Origin: Kiritimatiellaeota bacterium B1221
GTDB lineage: Bacteria; Verrucomicrobiota; Kiritimatiellia; SS1-B-03-39; UBA6053
Reading direction: 5' to 3'
DNA length: 64,000 nt
NCBI GenBank assembly: GCA_029269125.1
Contig: JARHXX010000020.1
Location: 1 to 64,000 of the forward strand
A program made the translations under genes and the position numbers. This document shows, piece after piece, positions 1-9,480 of the stretch (positions are counted from its first letter, which is position 1; each line of letters begins with the position of its first letter). Under the pieces are notes generated by a model. It saw nothing but the letters and a program-made list of their open reading frames with translations, did not search any database and was not told where the DNA came from.

Positions 1-3000
1 AATGAAGTGACCAACGGAAGCGGCGCCTACGATTTCACAGGGCTTGCTGCCGGGACTTACTCGGTGCAGGTGGATGAAAATACAGTGACAAGTGGCTTTA
101 TCCGTACAGGCGGAACGAATCCGCAGTCCGTGACCCTGGCGGCGGGAGAGGATTACAATGATGCGGATTTCGGTTTCCAGCAGCAAGATGCCTCTATCGG
201 TGATTTTCTCTGGCGTGATCTGAATGGGGATGGGGTGCAGGACAGTGGTGAAGCGGGGATCACGGGGGTGACCGTTTATTTAGACTTGAATAGCAATGGA
301 AATCTTGACGGCGGAGAGCCGAGTGAAAGCACAGACGGGTCCGGTGCATACGATTTTACGGATCTTGCGGCCGGCATCTATTCAGTGCGGGTGGATGAAA
401 GTTCCTTGCCGGGTGATGTGACACTGAGCACGGCGAACCTCCCGATACTGGTTTCGTTGGCAGCGGGAGAAGATTACAATGATGGAGACTTCGGATACCG
501 GCCGGTGCCGGTGGCGGCCTTCAGTGGGGACCTGCTGTTCGGATGTGGTCCGCTGACCGTCAGCTTCACCGACACCTCACTCAACACCACCGAATGGGTC
601 TGGGATTTCGGTGACGGGAACAGCTCTACGGAACAGCATCCGACGCATACCTACGATCAGCCGGGAATTTATTCCGTGACGCTTACAGCCAAAAATGGCG
701 GAGACAGCGATGTGGAGGTTCAGAACAACTATATACAGGTCATTGGACCCGCAGTTGCATTTACAGTCGCACCAACGGCAGGGACGAGTATTCCACATAC
801 GGTTTTCTTCACCGATCAGACGGTAGCCACCGCGCCTATAATTTCCTGGAGCTGGAATTTCGGGGATGGAAACAGCTCCAATCTACAGAATCCGGTTCAT
901 ACTTATACCACGACCGGTGTTTTTACGGTCAGTCTGACGGTTACCGACATTGACGGCTGCAGCCGGACTCTGACCAAAACCAATCAGATCACCGTGGGAG
1001 TGCCGCCGACATTCAGTGCGGCGTTTACTCCGGACAGCATTCTGGAGGGAGGCACCAGTACTTTGACGTTCACGGTGGACAATTCCGGTAATTCACTTAC
1101 CGCATCCGCTCTGGACTTTACGGTAAACCTTCCGGCGGGGGTGGTGGTTTCCTCCCCTGCCAACGCTTCAACGACACTTACCGGCGGCACGTTAACCGCG
1201 GTGGTGGGAAGCGGTACGGTTTCCTATACCGGCGGGGCCGTGGCTGCGGGGAGCACAGGAACCGTTACTGTGGATGTCACCTCAACCACCCGGGGAAGTT
1301 TTGTGATGACCTCCGGGGATCTGACATCGGATTTTGGTAACAGTGGTGCCGCGAGTGACACCCTCACCGTGAATGAGCTGCCCTCACTGGTGGTGACCAC
1401 CACCGATGATGAAGACGCTTTTGACGGAGAAACCAGCTTGCGGGAAGCGATCGCCTATGCGGCAACCTTGTCCGGTCCGCAGGAAATTACTTTTTCCGAT
1501 GGAACCGGCGGGAGCGTGGATTTCCATGGCGCGGCCCAAGTGATTCAGATTTCAGGTTCCGAACTGACAATTGCCAGTGATTTGACGATCTCGGGACCGG
1601 GCGCATCGTGGTTGACGATACAGGTGAATGGATCGATTCGCGGGATGAATATCGTTCCGTCGGCGGGAGACGTCAAATTCATCGGGTTTAAGTTGAGTGG
1701 CGGAAATCCGGCAGGTGCCAATGCCGCAGGTGGCGGGATTATGGCCCAAAATACAGGGGAATTGGAGTTGATCGGGGTTGAGCTGTCCGGAAATTCGGCG
1801 GTTCGGGGGGGAGGGGTCGCTTCGATCGGCACAGACCTGAAAGTGGTAAACGCATTGCTGGTCACGAATACTTCTACCGGTTCCGGCGTCGGAGATGGTG
1901 GCGGGGGCATTCATGTGAATGGCGGTTCGCTCACTCTTATCAACAGTACACTTTCCGGAAACACTTCCTCCCGGGGCGCGGGAATATATCTTTATCAGGC
2001 GTCCGGGAATTTGGTGAACATCACCTTGACCGGAAATACGGCGGTCATTGCGGGAGGCGGCTTGTATGCTGAAGGTGTGGGATACAGTTCTGCCATTCAA
2101 AATTCTTTGTTTGCAGGCAATACTGCGGACTCCGGGACCGACCCGGATATTGGAGGAACTTCCGGATTTACTAGCAATGGGCACAATATATTCACTGAGG
2201 TTGCCACCGGTTATACCGCATTTGCCTCGGATCTTATTTTGGCAGGTTCGGGCCTCAGCACTGCTGATGTTCTGAATCCTGTGCTGGCAGACAATGGAGG
2301 TGCGACCTTTACCCACGCCCTGGTCAAATTAAGTCCGGCAATCAATGCCGGGGACCAGACGGATCTTCCCAGTGACATTTGGGATTTAGACGGCGATCTC
2401 GATTTAGCCGAAGCCCTGCCGGTTGATCAGCGGGGAACAGGGGTTGTCCGCGTACGTGGAGGCGAGGTGGATCTTGGCGCGGTTGAGGTGCAGAACGATC
2501 TGCCGACGCTGGTGGGAAGTGGTGTTCCCGATCAGCAGATGATCGAAAATTCATCACCGCTGGTGATGGACCTGAGCTTATATTTTCAGGATACGGAACA
2601 GGTCAGCACGAACTTGGTCTACAGGGTGGAATCGAATAGTAATAGCGTCTTAGTCACCCCTACGGTTTCCGGACAGGATTTGACGCTTACCCCGCTTTCT
2701 AATCAATCCGGCACTGCGGACATCACGATCCGGGTTTCGGATGAGTGGGGGATCAGCATTTTAGACACGTTCACCCTTACCGTGACGGAGCAAATCGATC
2801 TCGTGCTCAGCGCCGAAGAAAGTCAGGATCCGGTATTGGCCGGGAATCATTTGCCGGGGAATCTGACGCATCAGATCAAGGTGACGAATTTAGGACCGAG
2901 TCAGGCGACGGGAGTGGAAGTGGACATCTCCCAGACCTTGCCCGCAGGCGTCACCCTGTCTTCCGTCACCCCCGCGGTCGGCACCTACGCCGGGGGAACC

Positions 3001-3777
3001 TGGACGATTCCTTCTCTGGCCTCCACTCACATGACGGTGTTGACGCTGGTTATGGAAGTGAGTGAAACGGCACCCGGCGGAACAGATTTAATTAAAACGA
3101 CCGGTACAGTTTCCGCTTCGGTTGAAAACAGAGTGAACCCGGCGGATGACATTGCGTCGGTGGAGACTTCCATTACCAGTCCCGTTGCGATGCCTCTGGG
3201 ATTAGAAAGCGGGTTGTTGGCAAATCTGGGAAATTCGTTGATTGAGCAGCGGGTTCGTATCACCAACTCCAATCCGGATCCGGTGGCGGCATTACGGCTG
3301 TTGATCGATGGTTTACCTTCGGATGTAACGGTATTTAATGCCCACGGCGAAGAGGGCGGGGTTCCGTTCCTGGTATTGAACGGCACACTGAATCCGGGTG
3401 AATCTGTAGAGTTGACCGTTCAGTATAGCCGCAACTCGGGCGTGGCGAATTTTACGCCTGTCTATCGGGTGGAACTGCTGACCGCCACCGAGGCAGGAGA
3501 TCTGTTCGAGGAACCGGACCCTGCGGATGTGAATACGTTGGCGGTGACCCGAATGATCTCTTTAGAAGATGGTTCGATACTCTTGGAATGGAATTCTGAG
3601 CCCGGGAAACGGTATTACATCCGCTATTCCAGCGATATGGTCACCTTTACCACGGTGCTTCCGGGTATGGATGCGGTGACCAACCGGACACAGTGGGTGG
3701 ATCAGGGACCGCCACAGACGGAGTCCCATCCTTCCACGGTCCCCACCCGGTTTTATCAAATTTTAGAGGAGAAATAA
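1..3777 (+). CDS. Giant multidomain surface protein, C-terminal part (5' end outside window)
   Basis: The frame is open from base 1, so the true start lies upstream; at least 1258 residues are visible. In order (residue 1 = GTG at base 7): part of one and then a full SdrD-B-like repeat (about 1-165), two PKD domains with the WxFGDG motif (about 170-332), a DUF11-like beta domain (335-450), a right-handed beta-helix region opening with a CSLREA-like segment, SLREAIAYA (460-830), a cadherin-like domain (835-930) and a C-terminal module of about 330 residues. That last module is shared with the giant protein at 16613-23086, ending in LEW..PGK.YYI.YSSD and GPPQTESHP. Such domain sets are typical of secreted adhesins or cell-surface proteins. 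The stop is 4 nt before a beta-barrel-like gene, so the two are probably co-translated. The ligand is unknown. Domain calls rest on motif recognition, not profile searches. Confidence 0.85.
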   Translation, partial: NEVTNGSGAYDFTGLAAGTYSVQVDENTVTSGFIRTGGTNPQSVTLAAGEDYNDADFGFQQQDASIGDFLWRDLNGDGVQDSGEAGITGVTVYLDLNSNGNLDGGEPSESTDGSGAYDFTDLAAGIYSVRVDESSLPGDVTLSTANLPILVSLAAGEDYNDGDFGYRPVPVAAFSGDLLFGCGPLTVSFTDTSLNTTEWVWDFGDGNSSTEQHPTHTYDQPGIYSVTLTAKNGGDSDVEVQNNYIQVIGPAVAFTVAPTAGTSIPHTVFFTDQTVATAPIISWSWNFGDGNSSNLQNPVHTYTTTGVFTVSLTVTDIDGCSRTLTKTNQITVGVPPTFSAAFTPDSILEGGTSTLTFTVDNSGNSLTASALDFTVNLPAGVVVSSPANASTTLTGGTLTAVVGSGTVSYTGGAVAAGSTGTVTVDVTSTTRGSFVMTSGDLTSDFGNSGAASDTLTVNELPSLVVTTTDDEDAFDGETSLREAIAYAATLSGPQEITFSDGTGGSVDFHGAAQVIQISGSELTIASDLTISGPGASWLTIQVNGSIRGMNIVPSAGDVKFIGFKLSGGNPAGANAAGGGIMAQNTGELELIGVELSGNSAVRGGGVASIGTDLKVVNALLVTNTSTGSGVGDGGGGIHVNGGSLTLINSTLSGNTSSRGAGIYLYQASGNLVNITLTGNTAVIAGGGLYAEGVGYSSAIQNSLFAGNTADSGTDPDIGGTSGFTSNGHNIFTEVATGYTAFASDLILAGSGLSTADVLNPVLADNGGATFTHALVKLSPAINAGDQTDLPSDIWDLDGDLDLAEALPVDQRGTGVVRVRGGEVDLGAVEVQNDLPTLVGSGVPDQQMIENSSPLVMDLSLYFQDTEQVSTNLVYRVESNSNSVLVTPTVSGQDLTLTPLSNQSGTADITIRVSDEWGISILDTFTLTVTEQIDLVLSAEESQDPVLAGNHLPGNLTHQIKVTNLGPSQATGVEVDISQTLPAGVTLSSVTPAVGTYAGGTWTIPSLASTHMTVLTLVMEVSETAPGGTDLIKTTGTVSASVENRVNPADDIASVETSITSPVAMPLGLESGLLANLGNSLIEQRVRITNSNPDPVAALRLLIDGLPSDVTVFNAHGEEGGVPFLVLNGTLNPGESVELTVQYSRNSGVANFTPVYRVELLTATEAGDLFEEPDPADVNTLAVTRMISLEDGSILLEWNSEPGKRYYIRYSSDMVTFTTVLPGMDAVTNRTQWVDQGPPQTESHPSTVPTRFYQILEEK

Positions 3778-3781
3778 GCGG

Positions 3782-5020
3782 ATGAAGGCAAAAAGAATAA
3801 TGGAAACTAAATTTTGCAAAGGGGTGGAGCGCGTGTTGTGGCTCGCCATGGGAACCGGAGTATTTCTGGGCGGCCCCCTGGCGGCTCAACCGGCGGAAGC
3901 CCCGGAACGCGGAGCCGGGTGGCGGGTGTCTGCAGGTCCCTGGTATCGGAACTTTGAAGGCGGGACTTTTCAAACGTCCCGCCCGCACTCTGCCGCAGTG
4001 GATTTGCCCCGGGGATCGACCACATCGGTATTGGACTCCGGAGCGGCAGGGCCCGCCAGCGGTTCGGCGTTCCGGAGTTATGATGATGGATTTGTGGGAC
4101 CCGACGCTCTGGGCAGCACACCGGGCAGTCTTTTTGAGGGAACGAGTTCCCGTTTCGGGTATGAAAGTGATGCGCAGGTTTCCGGAAGCTCTCTGGTTAT
4201 GTCCGCCGTTTTAACCGGGACTTCTTCCTCCACCTCGTTTTCCTCTTCCGATGAGTCGGGAAGCTGGAATGACGATCCCGGATCTGAAGTGGGTGCGCAG
4301 ATTGAAACAGCTTATCTTCGTCCGGTATCTGCAGGGCGGGTGGGACTGCTATTTGGCTTCGGTTGGTCTCCCTATAAAATCAGCGGGGAGGATTCCACAT
4401 TCACCGCGTCCCGTGCAGACCAAAAGAATCGGGTGGATGGTTTATTGACGGATAGGTATGCGATTCCGGGTTCTGTGATTTTACCCAGTGCGCCCTATCA
4501 TCAGCCGAATGCGAATCCCCCGCCGGCATTTTTGCCCCGCATATACGATGAGCCCTCCCGGTCGATAGAGAGTACGAGCACCCGGACCGGGACGACCCGT
4601 TATGAGTGGTTTAACCAAATCAATCAGGAATTTGATGCGGACGTGTTCACCTTTTCGCTGGGACCGACTGCGGAGATCGATGTTGCGGAAATGTTGTTTT
4701 TATCTTTGTCTGCCGGTGCGGCCTTCCATGTGGTGGATTGGCAGGCGAGTTCTACCGAAACTCTTTACAGTGCGGTCAATGGCGGCAATCCGGAAACGGT
4801 GGAAAGCTGGAAGGAGCGGCAAAGCGGCACGGATCTGATTTTGGGTGGATATCTTTCCTGTGGTGCGGGGGTGATGTTTGGGGAAGGAGACCGGTATTTT
4901 ATCCAGGGAACTGCGCGTTGGGATTGGGCGGATAATTTGTCAGCTACGGTTGGATCGACTTCATTTGAAGTGGGATTTGATTCGTTCTCGGCCATGGTGT
5001 CCGCAGGAATGCGACTCTAA
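3782..5020 (+). CDS. Outer-membrane beta-barrel-like protein, partner of upstream giant protein
   Basis: 412 residues with an N-terminal signal-like segment ending near LAAQPAEA. The body is rich in alternating hydrophobic/polar strands with Gly, Ser and aromatic residues and ends in FSAMVSAGMRL, like the last strand of an outer-membrane barrel. It is a clear paralogue of the protein at 23089-24315: shared blocks include DGFVGPD, GSLFEGT.SRFG, NPPP.F.PRI.DEP and WFNQI. It starts 4 nt after the giant gene, and an AGGAG lies across the end of that gene. The identical pairing at the second locus implies a joint role, perhaps display or export of the giant protein; that role is inference. A strong hairpin terminator follows at 5048. 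I recognise no named family. Confidence 0.85.
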   Translation: MKAKRIMETKFCKGVERVLWLAMGTGVFLGGPLAAQPAEAPERGAGWRVSAGPWYRNFEGGTFQTSRPHSAAVDLPRGSTTSVLDSGAAGPASGSAFRSYDDGFVGPDALGSTPGSLFEGTSSRFGYESDAQVSGSSLVMSAVLTGTSSSTSFSSSDESGSWNDDPGSEVGAQIETAYLRPVSAGRVGLLFGFGWSPYKISGEDSTFTASRADQKNRVDGLLTDRYAIPGSVILPSAPYHQPNANPPPAFLPRIYDEPSRSIESTSTRTGTTRYEWFNQINQEFDADVFTFSLGPTAEIDVAEMLFLSLSAGAAFHVVDWQASSTETLYSAVNGGNPETVESWKERQSGTDLILGGYLSCGAGVMFGEGDRYFIQGTARWDWADNLSATVGSTSFEVGFDSFSAMVSAGMRL

Positions 5021-5047
5021 CAGTAATCGAAAGCGGAAGCACAAAAA

Positions 5048-5069
5048 AGCCTCCACCGGAGTGGAGGCT
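5048..5069. terminator. Bidirectional intrinsic terminator
   Basis: AGCCTCCAC (5048-5056) pairs perfectly with GTGGAGGCT (5061-5069) around the loop CGGA. An A-run precedes it and a T-run follows, so it can end transcription of the barrel gene (+) and of tsf (-), which converge here. Confidence 0.9.
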
Positions 5070-5092
5070 TTTACATGCAGAGAGGGGGAGGG

Positions 5093-5929
5093 TTATCCGC
5101 CAATCTGGAACCGAACATAGCGGCGAATGCTCAGGGTGTCGCCGAGTTCTTTGCCGGCTTTGGCCACGAGGTCACTCACAGAAATGTCAGGATCTTTCAC
5201 AAAGCCCTGTTCCAAGAGAACGATTTGTGAGTAGAATTTCTCGAGTTTGCCACCGATAATTTTATCGATGATGTTCTCGGGTTTGCCTTCGACCTGTTTG
5301 GCAAACAGGGCTTTTTCAGAAGCAACGAGCTCGGCATCGACGCCGTCACGGTCTAAAGACTGCGGGTTGGCAGCCGCAATGTGCAGAGCCACTTCTTTAC
5401 CGAGATCAGTCAAAGCTTCGGAAGCGGTGTTGGCTTCGTTTTCGCATCCGATTTCAACCATAACGCCCACTTTACCACCGAGGTGGATGTAGCGTCCGAT
5501 TGCGCCCGGGCCCTGGAGTTCGTAGCGGGTGTTACGCGCCAGTACCAGGTTTTCACCGATTTCACTGATTTTAACTGCCATGTTTTCTTTTTCAGCGGCA
5601 GCCAGTCCATTGTCGTTAGATGACAGGCCTTTCACAGCCATGCTCTGTACGAAAGCTTGGAAGTTTTCGTTTTTGGCAACGAAGTCGGTTTCGCAGTTGA
5701 TTTCGATCATGGATCCGGTTTTACCGTCTTCACTGATGGCGATATCCACCTGGCCTTCGTTGGCGGCGCGGTCTGCTTTTTTGGCAGCCACGGCCATTCC
5801 ACGTTCACGAAGCAGTTTAACAGCTGCTTCGATATCGCCTTCGGTTTCTTGCAACGCGCGTTTGCATTCCATCATGCCGACGTTGGTGATGTCGCGAAGT
5901 TCTTTTACTTGTTTTGCAGAGATTTGCAT
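5093..5929 (-). CDS. tsf: Translation elongation factor Ts
   Basis: 278 residues, near the usual length. EF-Ts exchanges GDP for GTP on EF-Tu in the cytoplasm. The N-terminal UBA-like segment reads VKELRDITNVGMMECKRAL, followed by the family signature around EINCETDFVAKN. Two EF-Tu-contact subdomains follow and the end is SIRRYVRFQIGG. It lies 39 nt downstream of rpsB in the usual bacterial order rpsB-tsf, so it is probably read from the rpsB promoter. Transcription would end at the shared hairpin at 5048-5069. Confidence 0.98.
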   Translation of the reverse strand: MQISAKQVKELRDITNVGMMECKRALQETEGDIEAAVKLLRERGMAVAAKKADRAANEGQVDIAISEDGKTGSMIEINCETDFVAKNENFQAFVQSMAVKGLSSNDNGLAAAEKENMAVKISEIGENLVLARNTRYELQGPGAIGRYIHLGGKVGVMVEIGCENEANTASEALTDLGKEVALHIAAANPQSLDRDGVDAELVASEKALFAKQVEGKPENIIDKIIGGKLEKFYSQIVLLEQGFVKDPDISVSDLVAKAGKELGDTLSIRRYVRFQIGG

Positions 5930-5968
5930 GTTCTCAATTTCCTTAATTTATTCAATAGGTTTAGGGGA

Positions 5969-6946
5969 TTAACCTTCAGATTTGGTTTCTTCCGCCGCGG
6001 GAGCGGCTTCTTCAGTCGCTGTAGGTGCTTCAGCTTTTGCAGCGGGCGCTTCAGGCGCGGCTTCTGCTTTCGGACCTTCTGCGGCCAATTTGGCTGCGGC
6101 GGCTTTGATCACTTCATCCCGTTTCAGCTTTTCAGCATCTTGGCGGGCTTTACGCTCCGCTTCAGCCGCTTTACGTTTTTCAGCCTGTTCAGCTTCCTGT
6201 GCTGCGCGTTTGCGGGCTTCGTCAGCTGCAATGCGTGCGTATTCGTTGGAGGCGTGTTGGATGGTTTCACCTAAAAGGTTCATGATGCAACCGATAGAGC
6301 GCAAACTGTCATCGTTACCGGGGATGGGGTAATCAATGATGCGGGGATCTGCGTTGGTATCCACGATCGCGACCACGGGAATGCCTAAGCGGCGGGCTTC
6401 CTGAACGGCAATGGATTCGCGAACCACGTCCACCACAATCAGGGCTGCCGGCAGTTTGTCCATGTTGGCCATTCCGCCAAGGTTGCGCTGCAGTTTCACC
6501 AGTTCACGGCGCATACGGGCCGCTTCTTTTTTGGAACCCGCTACTTTGTCCATTTCACCTTTCTCTTCAATGGCCTGCAATTCTTTCATGCGGGCAATAG
6601 AGCCTTGAATGGTGCTGTTGTTGGTCAGCATCCCGCCCAACCAGCGATGGATCACGTAGGGTTGGTGCAGCTTTTCAGCGGTTTCTTTTACAATGTCCTG
6701 TCCCTGCTTCTTGGTGCCCACAAACAGCAACTGGCGACCGCGAACAGCGGTGTCGTAAACGAATTTCTGAGCGATGCGCAGGGAAACCAGTGATTTTCCG
6801 AGGTCAATGACGTAAATCCCTTTACGTTCACCGAAAATGTATTTGCCCATGTAGGGGTTCCAGCGTTTGGTCTGGTGACCGAAGTGTACGCCAGCATCGA
6901 GTAATTCCTGCAGACTCGTGGTCGGCAGAGCAACGTTATTTTCCAT
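5969..6946 (-). CDS. rpsB: 30S ribosomal protein S2 with Ala/Glu/Lys-rich C-terminal extension
   Basis: 325 residues. The first 230 or so are standard S2: LLDAGVHFGHQTKRWNPYM near the start, then GTKKQ, then VVAIVDTNADP. The remaining 80-90 residues are a low-complexity, charged, Ala-rich tail (repeated AEAER, KAEA and PAAEE-like strings), longer than in E. coli S2 (about 241 residues). S2 binds the 30S head/body junction; the tail is probably solvent exposed. It is the first gene of an rpsB-tsf unit on the minus strand, with a GGAG ribosome site just before the ATG and a good promoter at 7046-7074. Confidence 0.98.
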   Translation of the reverse strand: MENNVALPTTSLQELLDAGVHFGHQTKRWNPYMGKYIFGERKGIYVIDLGKSLVSLRIAQKFVYDTAVRGRQLLFVGTKKQGQDIVKETAEKLHQPYVIHRWLGGMLTNNSTIQGSIARMKELQAIEEKGEMDKVAGSKKEAARMRRELVKLQRNLGGMANMDKLPAALIVVDVVRESIAVQEARRLGIPVVAIVDTNADPRIIDYPIPGNDDSLRSIGCIMNLLGETIQHASNEYARIAADEARKRAAQEAEQAEKRKAAEAERKARQDAEKLKRDEVIKAAAAKLAAEGPKAEAAPEAPAAKAEAPTATEEAAPAAEETKSEG

Positions 6947-7045
6947 AACTTCTCCGTATTTTATAGTGTTTTAAACAATCCGCTTTGACGATTCAGGGAG
7001 GCTGAAACGGACTCGCTTCCATTCCGCGATGGCGAAACTGGGGCG

Positions 7046-7074
7046 CTTATAGTGGAGCTCAGGGGAGAGGGCAA
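7046..7074 (-). promoter_or_regulatory. Putative sigma-70-type promoter of rpsB-tsf
   Basis: On the minus strand TTGCCC (7069-7074) and TATAAG (7046-7051) are 17 nt apart, close to consensus. Transcription would start near 7038, leaving a leader of about 90 nt before the rpsB start at 6946. That is room for autogenous control by S2, as known in other bacteria, but no S2-binding fold was verified here. Confidence 0.6.
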
Positions 7075-7171
7075 GTCTGAATCTGTTAAAATTCCTACAC
7101 AAAATGCTATCTGCATTCTAACACTAAAGATGTTCTCTCCGAGCATTTTCCTCCTTAATTGTATCCGCTAA

Positions 7172-8374
7172 ATGACAGGTTCGAGATTAAGAAAATGTGA
7201 AATTCCCCATTTAATTTGTTTGGCCGTACAAAGTCTGTGTGACGGACTCCGCATGGGGCTGGCAGAAATCGTGGCGTTGTTCAGTGGAAAATATACCCGC
7301 CCTATTGCCAGGGGGATCTGGCTGGTGTTTAGTCTTCCGCTGATACTGGGATGGCAGGGAGTGAATTGGATTTGTTTTATTCTGGATGAGATTTTCTTTT
7401 CCCGCTACCGCCAAACCTCAATTGTTTCCCCGGTTTTTGTTTTGGGTCCCCCCAGATCGGGAACGACGCATTTGCACCGTCTGCTGGCAGAGAGTGCAGA
7501 AGATTACGCGACCGCTTCGGCCTGGGAGCTTTTGTTGGCCCCGAGCATCGTGCAAAAAAAGGGGATTCGAGGTCTGATGAAACTGGATCGGCGGATCGGG
7601 CGTCCGCTGTACAAATCCTTTATCTTCCTGGAAGGGTTTTTACTGAAGCAGTTTTCAGATACCCACCCGGGTTCGCTCAAAGATCCGGAAGAGGATTATT
7701 TTTACCTGCAACCATTATTGCGCTGTAGCGGATGGATGTTGGCCTTTCCTGCCTGGACAGGTTTTCGACGCCTGCTGCCCGGTTGTGCGGAAATGTCCGA
7801 TTCCCATCGACGGGAAGCGCTTTGTTTTTATCGACGCAGCCTAAAAAAGCAGTTGTTTGTGCATGGGGAGAATAAAACCCTGCTTTCCAAGAATGCTTCC
7901 TTCAGCTCTTGGATTGACCTGCTGCCGGATTTTTTTCCGGATGCACGTTATGTGGTGTGTATGCGAAGTCCGTTGGAAACGGTTCCGTCCATGCTCAGTA
8001 CCGCGGATCTGGCTGCCAAAGGATTTTTTGCGGAAAGCGTAACCCGGGAAACCCATACGGTTTTACTCGATTGTATGCGTGCCCATTATCAGGTGCTGTA
8101 TACCCAGGTGCCCACGATAGCCTCTCATCAGATGGTGGTGGTCTCCCATCATGAATTAAAAAGGAATGTTGAGGCGTTGTTTGCGCTTTTTCAGGATCAA
8201 TTGGGACTGCGTATTTCTGACGAATTTTTGGCAGAGCTTCCGGCGAAAGCGGAGAAGTCCCGCGCCTTTGTCAGTCGGCACCGCTATCAGTTTGAGGACT
8301 ATGATTTAAGCGAAGCGGAGCTGCTGGGAACTTTTCCACAAACGTCTTCAACTTTAAAGCGTGGGGTGGCATGA
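7172..8374 (+). CDS. Sulfotransferase family protein
   Basis: 400 residues. A hydrophobic N-terminal stretch (about 48-72) suggests membrane association. It is followed by the PAPS-binding P-loop-like motif LGPPRSGTTHLHRLL (PPRSGTT at 93-99) of the Sulfotransfer_3 family and a second binding segment, YVVCMRSPLETVPSML. Such enzymes move sulfate from PAPS to a hydroxyl of a lipid, sugar or small molecule. It is the first of four genes joined by 4-nt overlaps with a GT4 glycosyltransferase, a DUF2334 deacetylase and a VTT membrane protein. The acceptor is therefore likely a glycolipid or envelope glycan (inference). Start is the first ATG of the frame; no strong ribosome site was seen. Confidence 0.8.
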   Translation: MTGSRLRKCEIPHLICLAVQSLCDGLRMGLAEIVALFSGKYTRPIARGIWLVFSLPLILGWQGVNWICFILDEIFFSRYRQTSIVSPVFVLGPPRSGTTHLHRLLAESAEDYATASAWELLLAPSIVQKKGIRGLMKLDRRIGRPLYKSFIFLEGFLLKQFSDTHPGSLKDPEEDYFYLQPLLRCSGWMLAFPAWTGFRRLLPGCAEMSDSHRREALCFYRRSLKKQLFVHGENKTLLSKNASFSSWIDLLPDFFPDARYVVCMRSPLETVPSMLSTADLAAKGFFAESVTRETHTVLLDCMRAHYQVLYTQVPTIASHQMVVVSHHELKRNVEALFALFQDQLGLRISDEFLAELPAKAEKSRAFVSRHRYQFEDYDLSEAELLGTFPQTSSTLKRGVA

Positions 8375-9480
8375 AAGAAGTGGCGAAGGTTTTACCCCCG
8401 GCCCGGGTGATGATTCTGTCCGATGCGATTCCGCAGCGCAACGGGGTGGGAACCTATTATCATGATTTAATGGAGCATCTGGAGGGGGAGCTGGGGCATG
8501 TGGAGATGATTCCCGCGCGGGCCAATTGTATTTTTAAAAAAAACAAGGTTTCGATTCCCTTGCCCGGGGATGCTTCACAGAATTTGTACCTGCCGAATGT
8601 GATTCCTATTTTGCATCAGATTAAAAAGGAACGTCCTGATGTGCTGATTGCCCCCACACTGGGGCCTTTTGCCTTGTTGGCCCGTCTGGTGGCCCGTTAT
8701 CGGAAGCTGCCCTTGATTTTCGGATATCATACTTCGCTGAACAAATTGGCCAGTCTCTATTGGCAGGGGCGCTTCGGACGTCTCAGTGCCTGGTACCTGA
8801 AACGGGCCAGCCGGGTGATGTTCCGTCAGGCGGACCGGGTGGTGGTCAACACCGAAGAGATGAAGGCGGAGGCTCTGTCGCTGGGGGCGAAGCAGGTGGA
8901 GGTCATGGGCACCTCAATTGCCCGTCCGATTGTGACCACCCCGCTGAAACCATTTGACGGTAAAATTGAAACCGTATTGTTTGCCGGTCGACTGGCCAAA
9001 GAAAAACGGGTGATGAAAGTGGCGGAAGCGGCGGGGGACCTCCCGGATACCCTGTTCAGGATTGCCGGAGACGGTCCGCTGATGAATGACTTAGAGAAAA
9101 AGGCAAAAGGACTTCACAACCTGAATCTTACCGGTTGGCTGACCCGGGAAGATCTGCTGGTGGAAATTGATAGGGCGGATGTGGTAGTGCTTCCTTCCGA
9201 GCATGAATCCTTTGGATCCATCGCTCTGGAGGTGATGGCCCGCGGACGGGTAATGCTGGTTTCCAAAAACTGTGGAATTCTGCATTGGCCGGAGCTTGCA
9301 AAGGGGCTCTGTGTGATTCAGGAGGATGAATCGGTGGCTGATGCAATTCGGCGGTTAAAAGCTTTGTCGCCCGAGGAGTTGAAAGTCCGCGCCCGCACCG
9401 CGCAACAGGCCACTTTGGATATGAATACGCAAACCATGCAGGGCTGGCAGAACATTATCGGGGAGGTCCGCCGCAAATGA
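8371..9480 (+). CDS. GT4-family glycosyltransferase
   Basis: 369 residues with GT-B architecture. The N-terminal half has GVGTYYHDLMEHL and a donor-domain start at TVLFAGRLAKEKRV (about 201-214). The GT4 EX7E motif lies in EHESFGSIALE (E279 and E287). It resembles the sulfoquinovosyl/alpha-mannosyl lipid glycosyltransferases in overall layout, but the sugar and acceptor cannot be read from sequence. ATGA overlaps couple it to the sulfotransferase upstream and the deacetylase downstream. A cytoplasmic or membrane-peripheral enzyme making a lipid-linked sugar that is later sulfated or deacetylated is a reasonable reading (inference). Confidence 0.88.
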   Translation: MKEVAKVLPPARVMILSDAIPQRNGVGTYYHDLMEHLEGELGHVEMIPARANCIFKKNKVSIPLPGDASQNLYLPNVIPILHQIKKERPDVLIAPTLGPFALLARLVARYRKLPLIFGYHTSLNKLASLYWQGRFGRLSAWYLKRASRVMFRQADRVVVNTEEMKAEALSLGAKQVEVMGTSIARPIVTTPLKPFDGKIETVLFAGRLAKEKRVMKVAEAAGDLPDTLFRIAGDGPLMNDLEKKAKGLHNLNLTGWLTREDLLVEIDRADVVVLPSEHESFGSIALEVMARGRVMLVSKNCGILHWPELAKGLCVIQEDESVADAIRRLKALSPEELKVRARTAQQATLDMNTQTMQGWQNIIGEVRRK

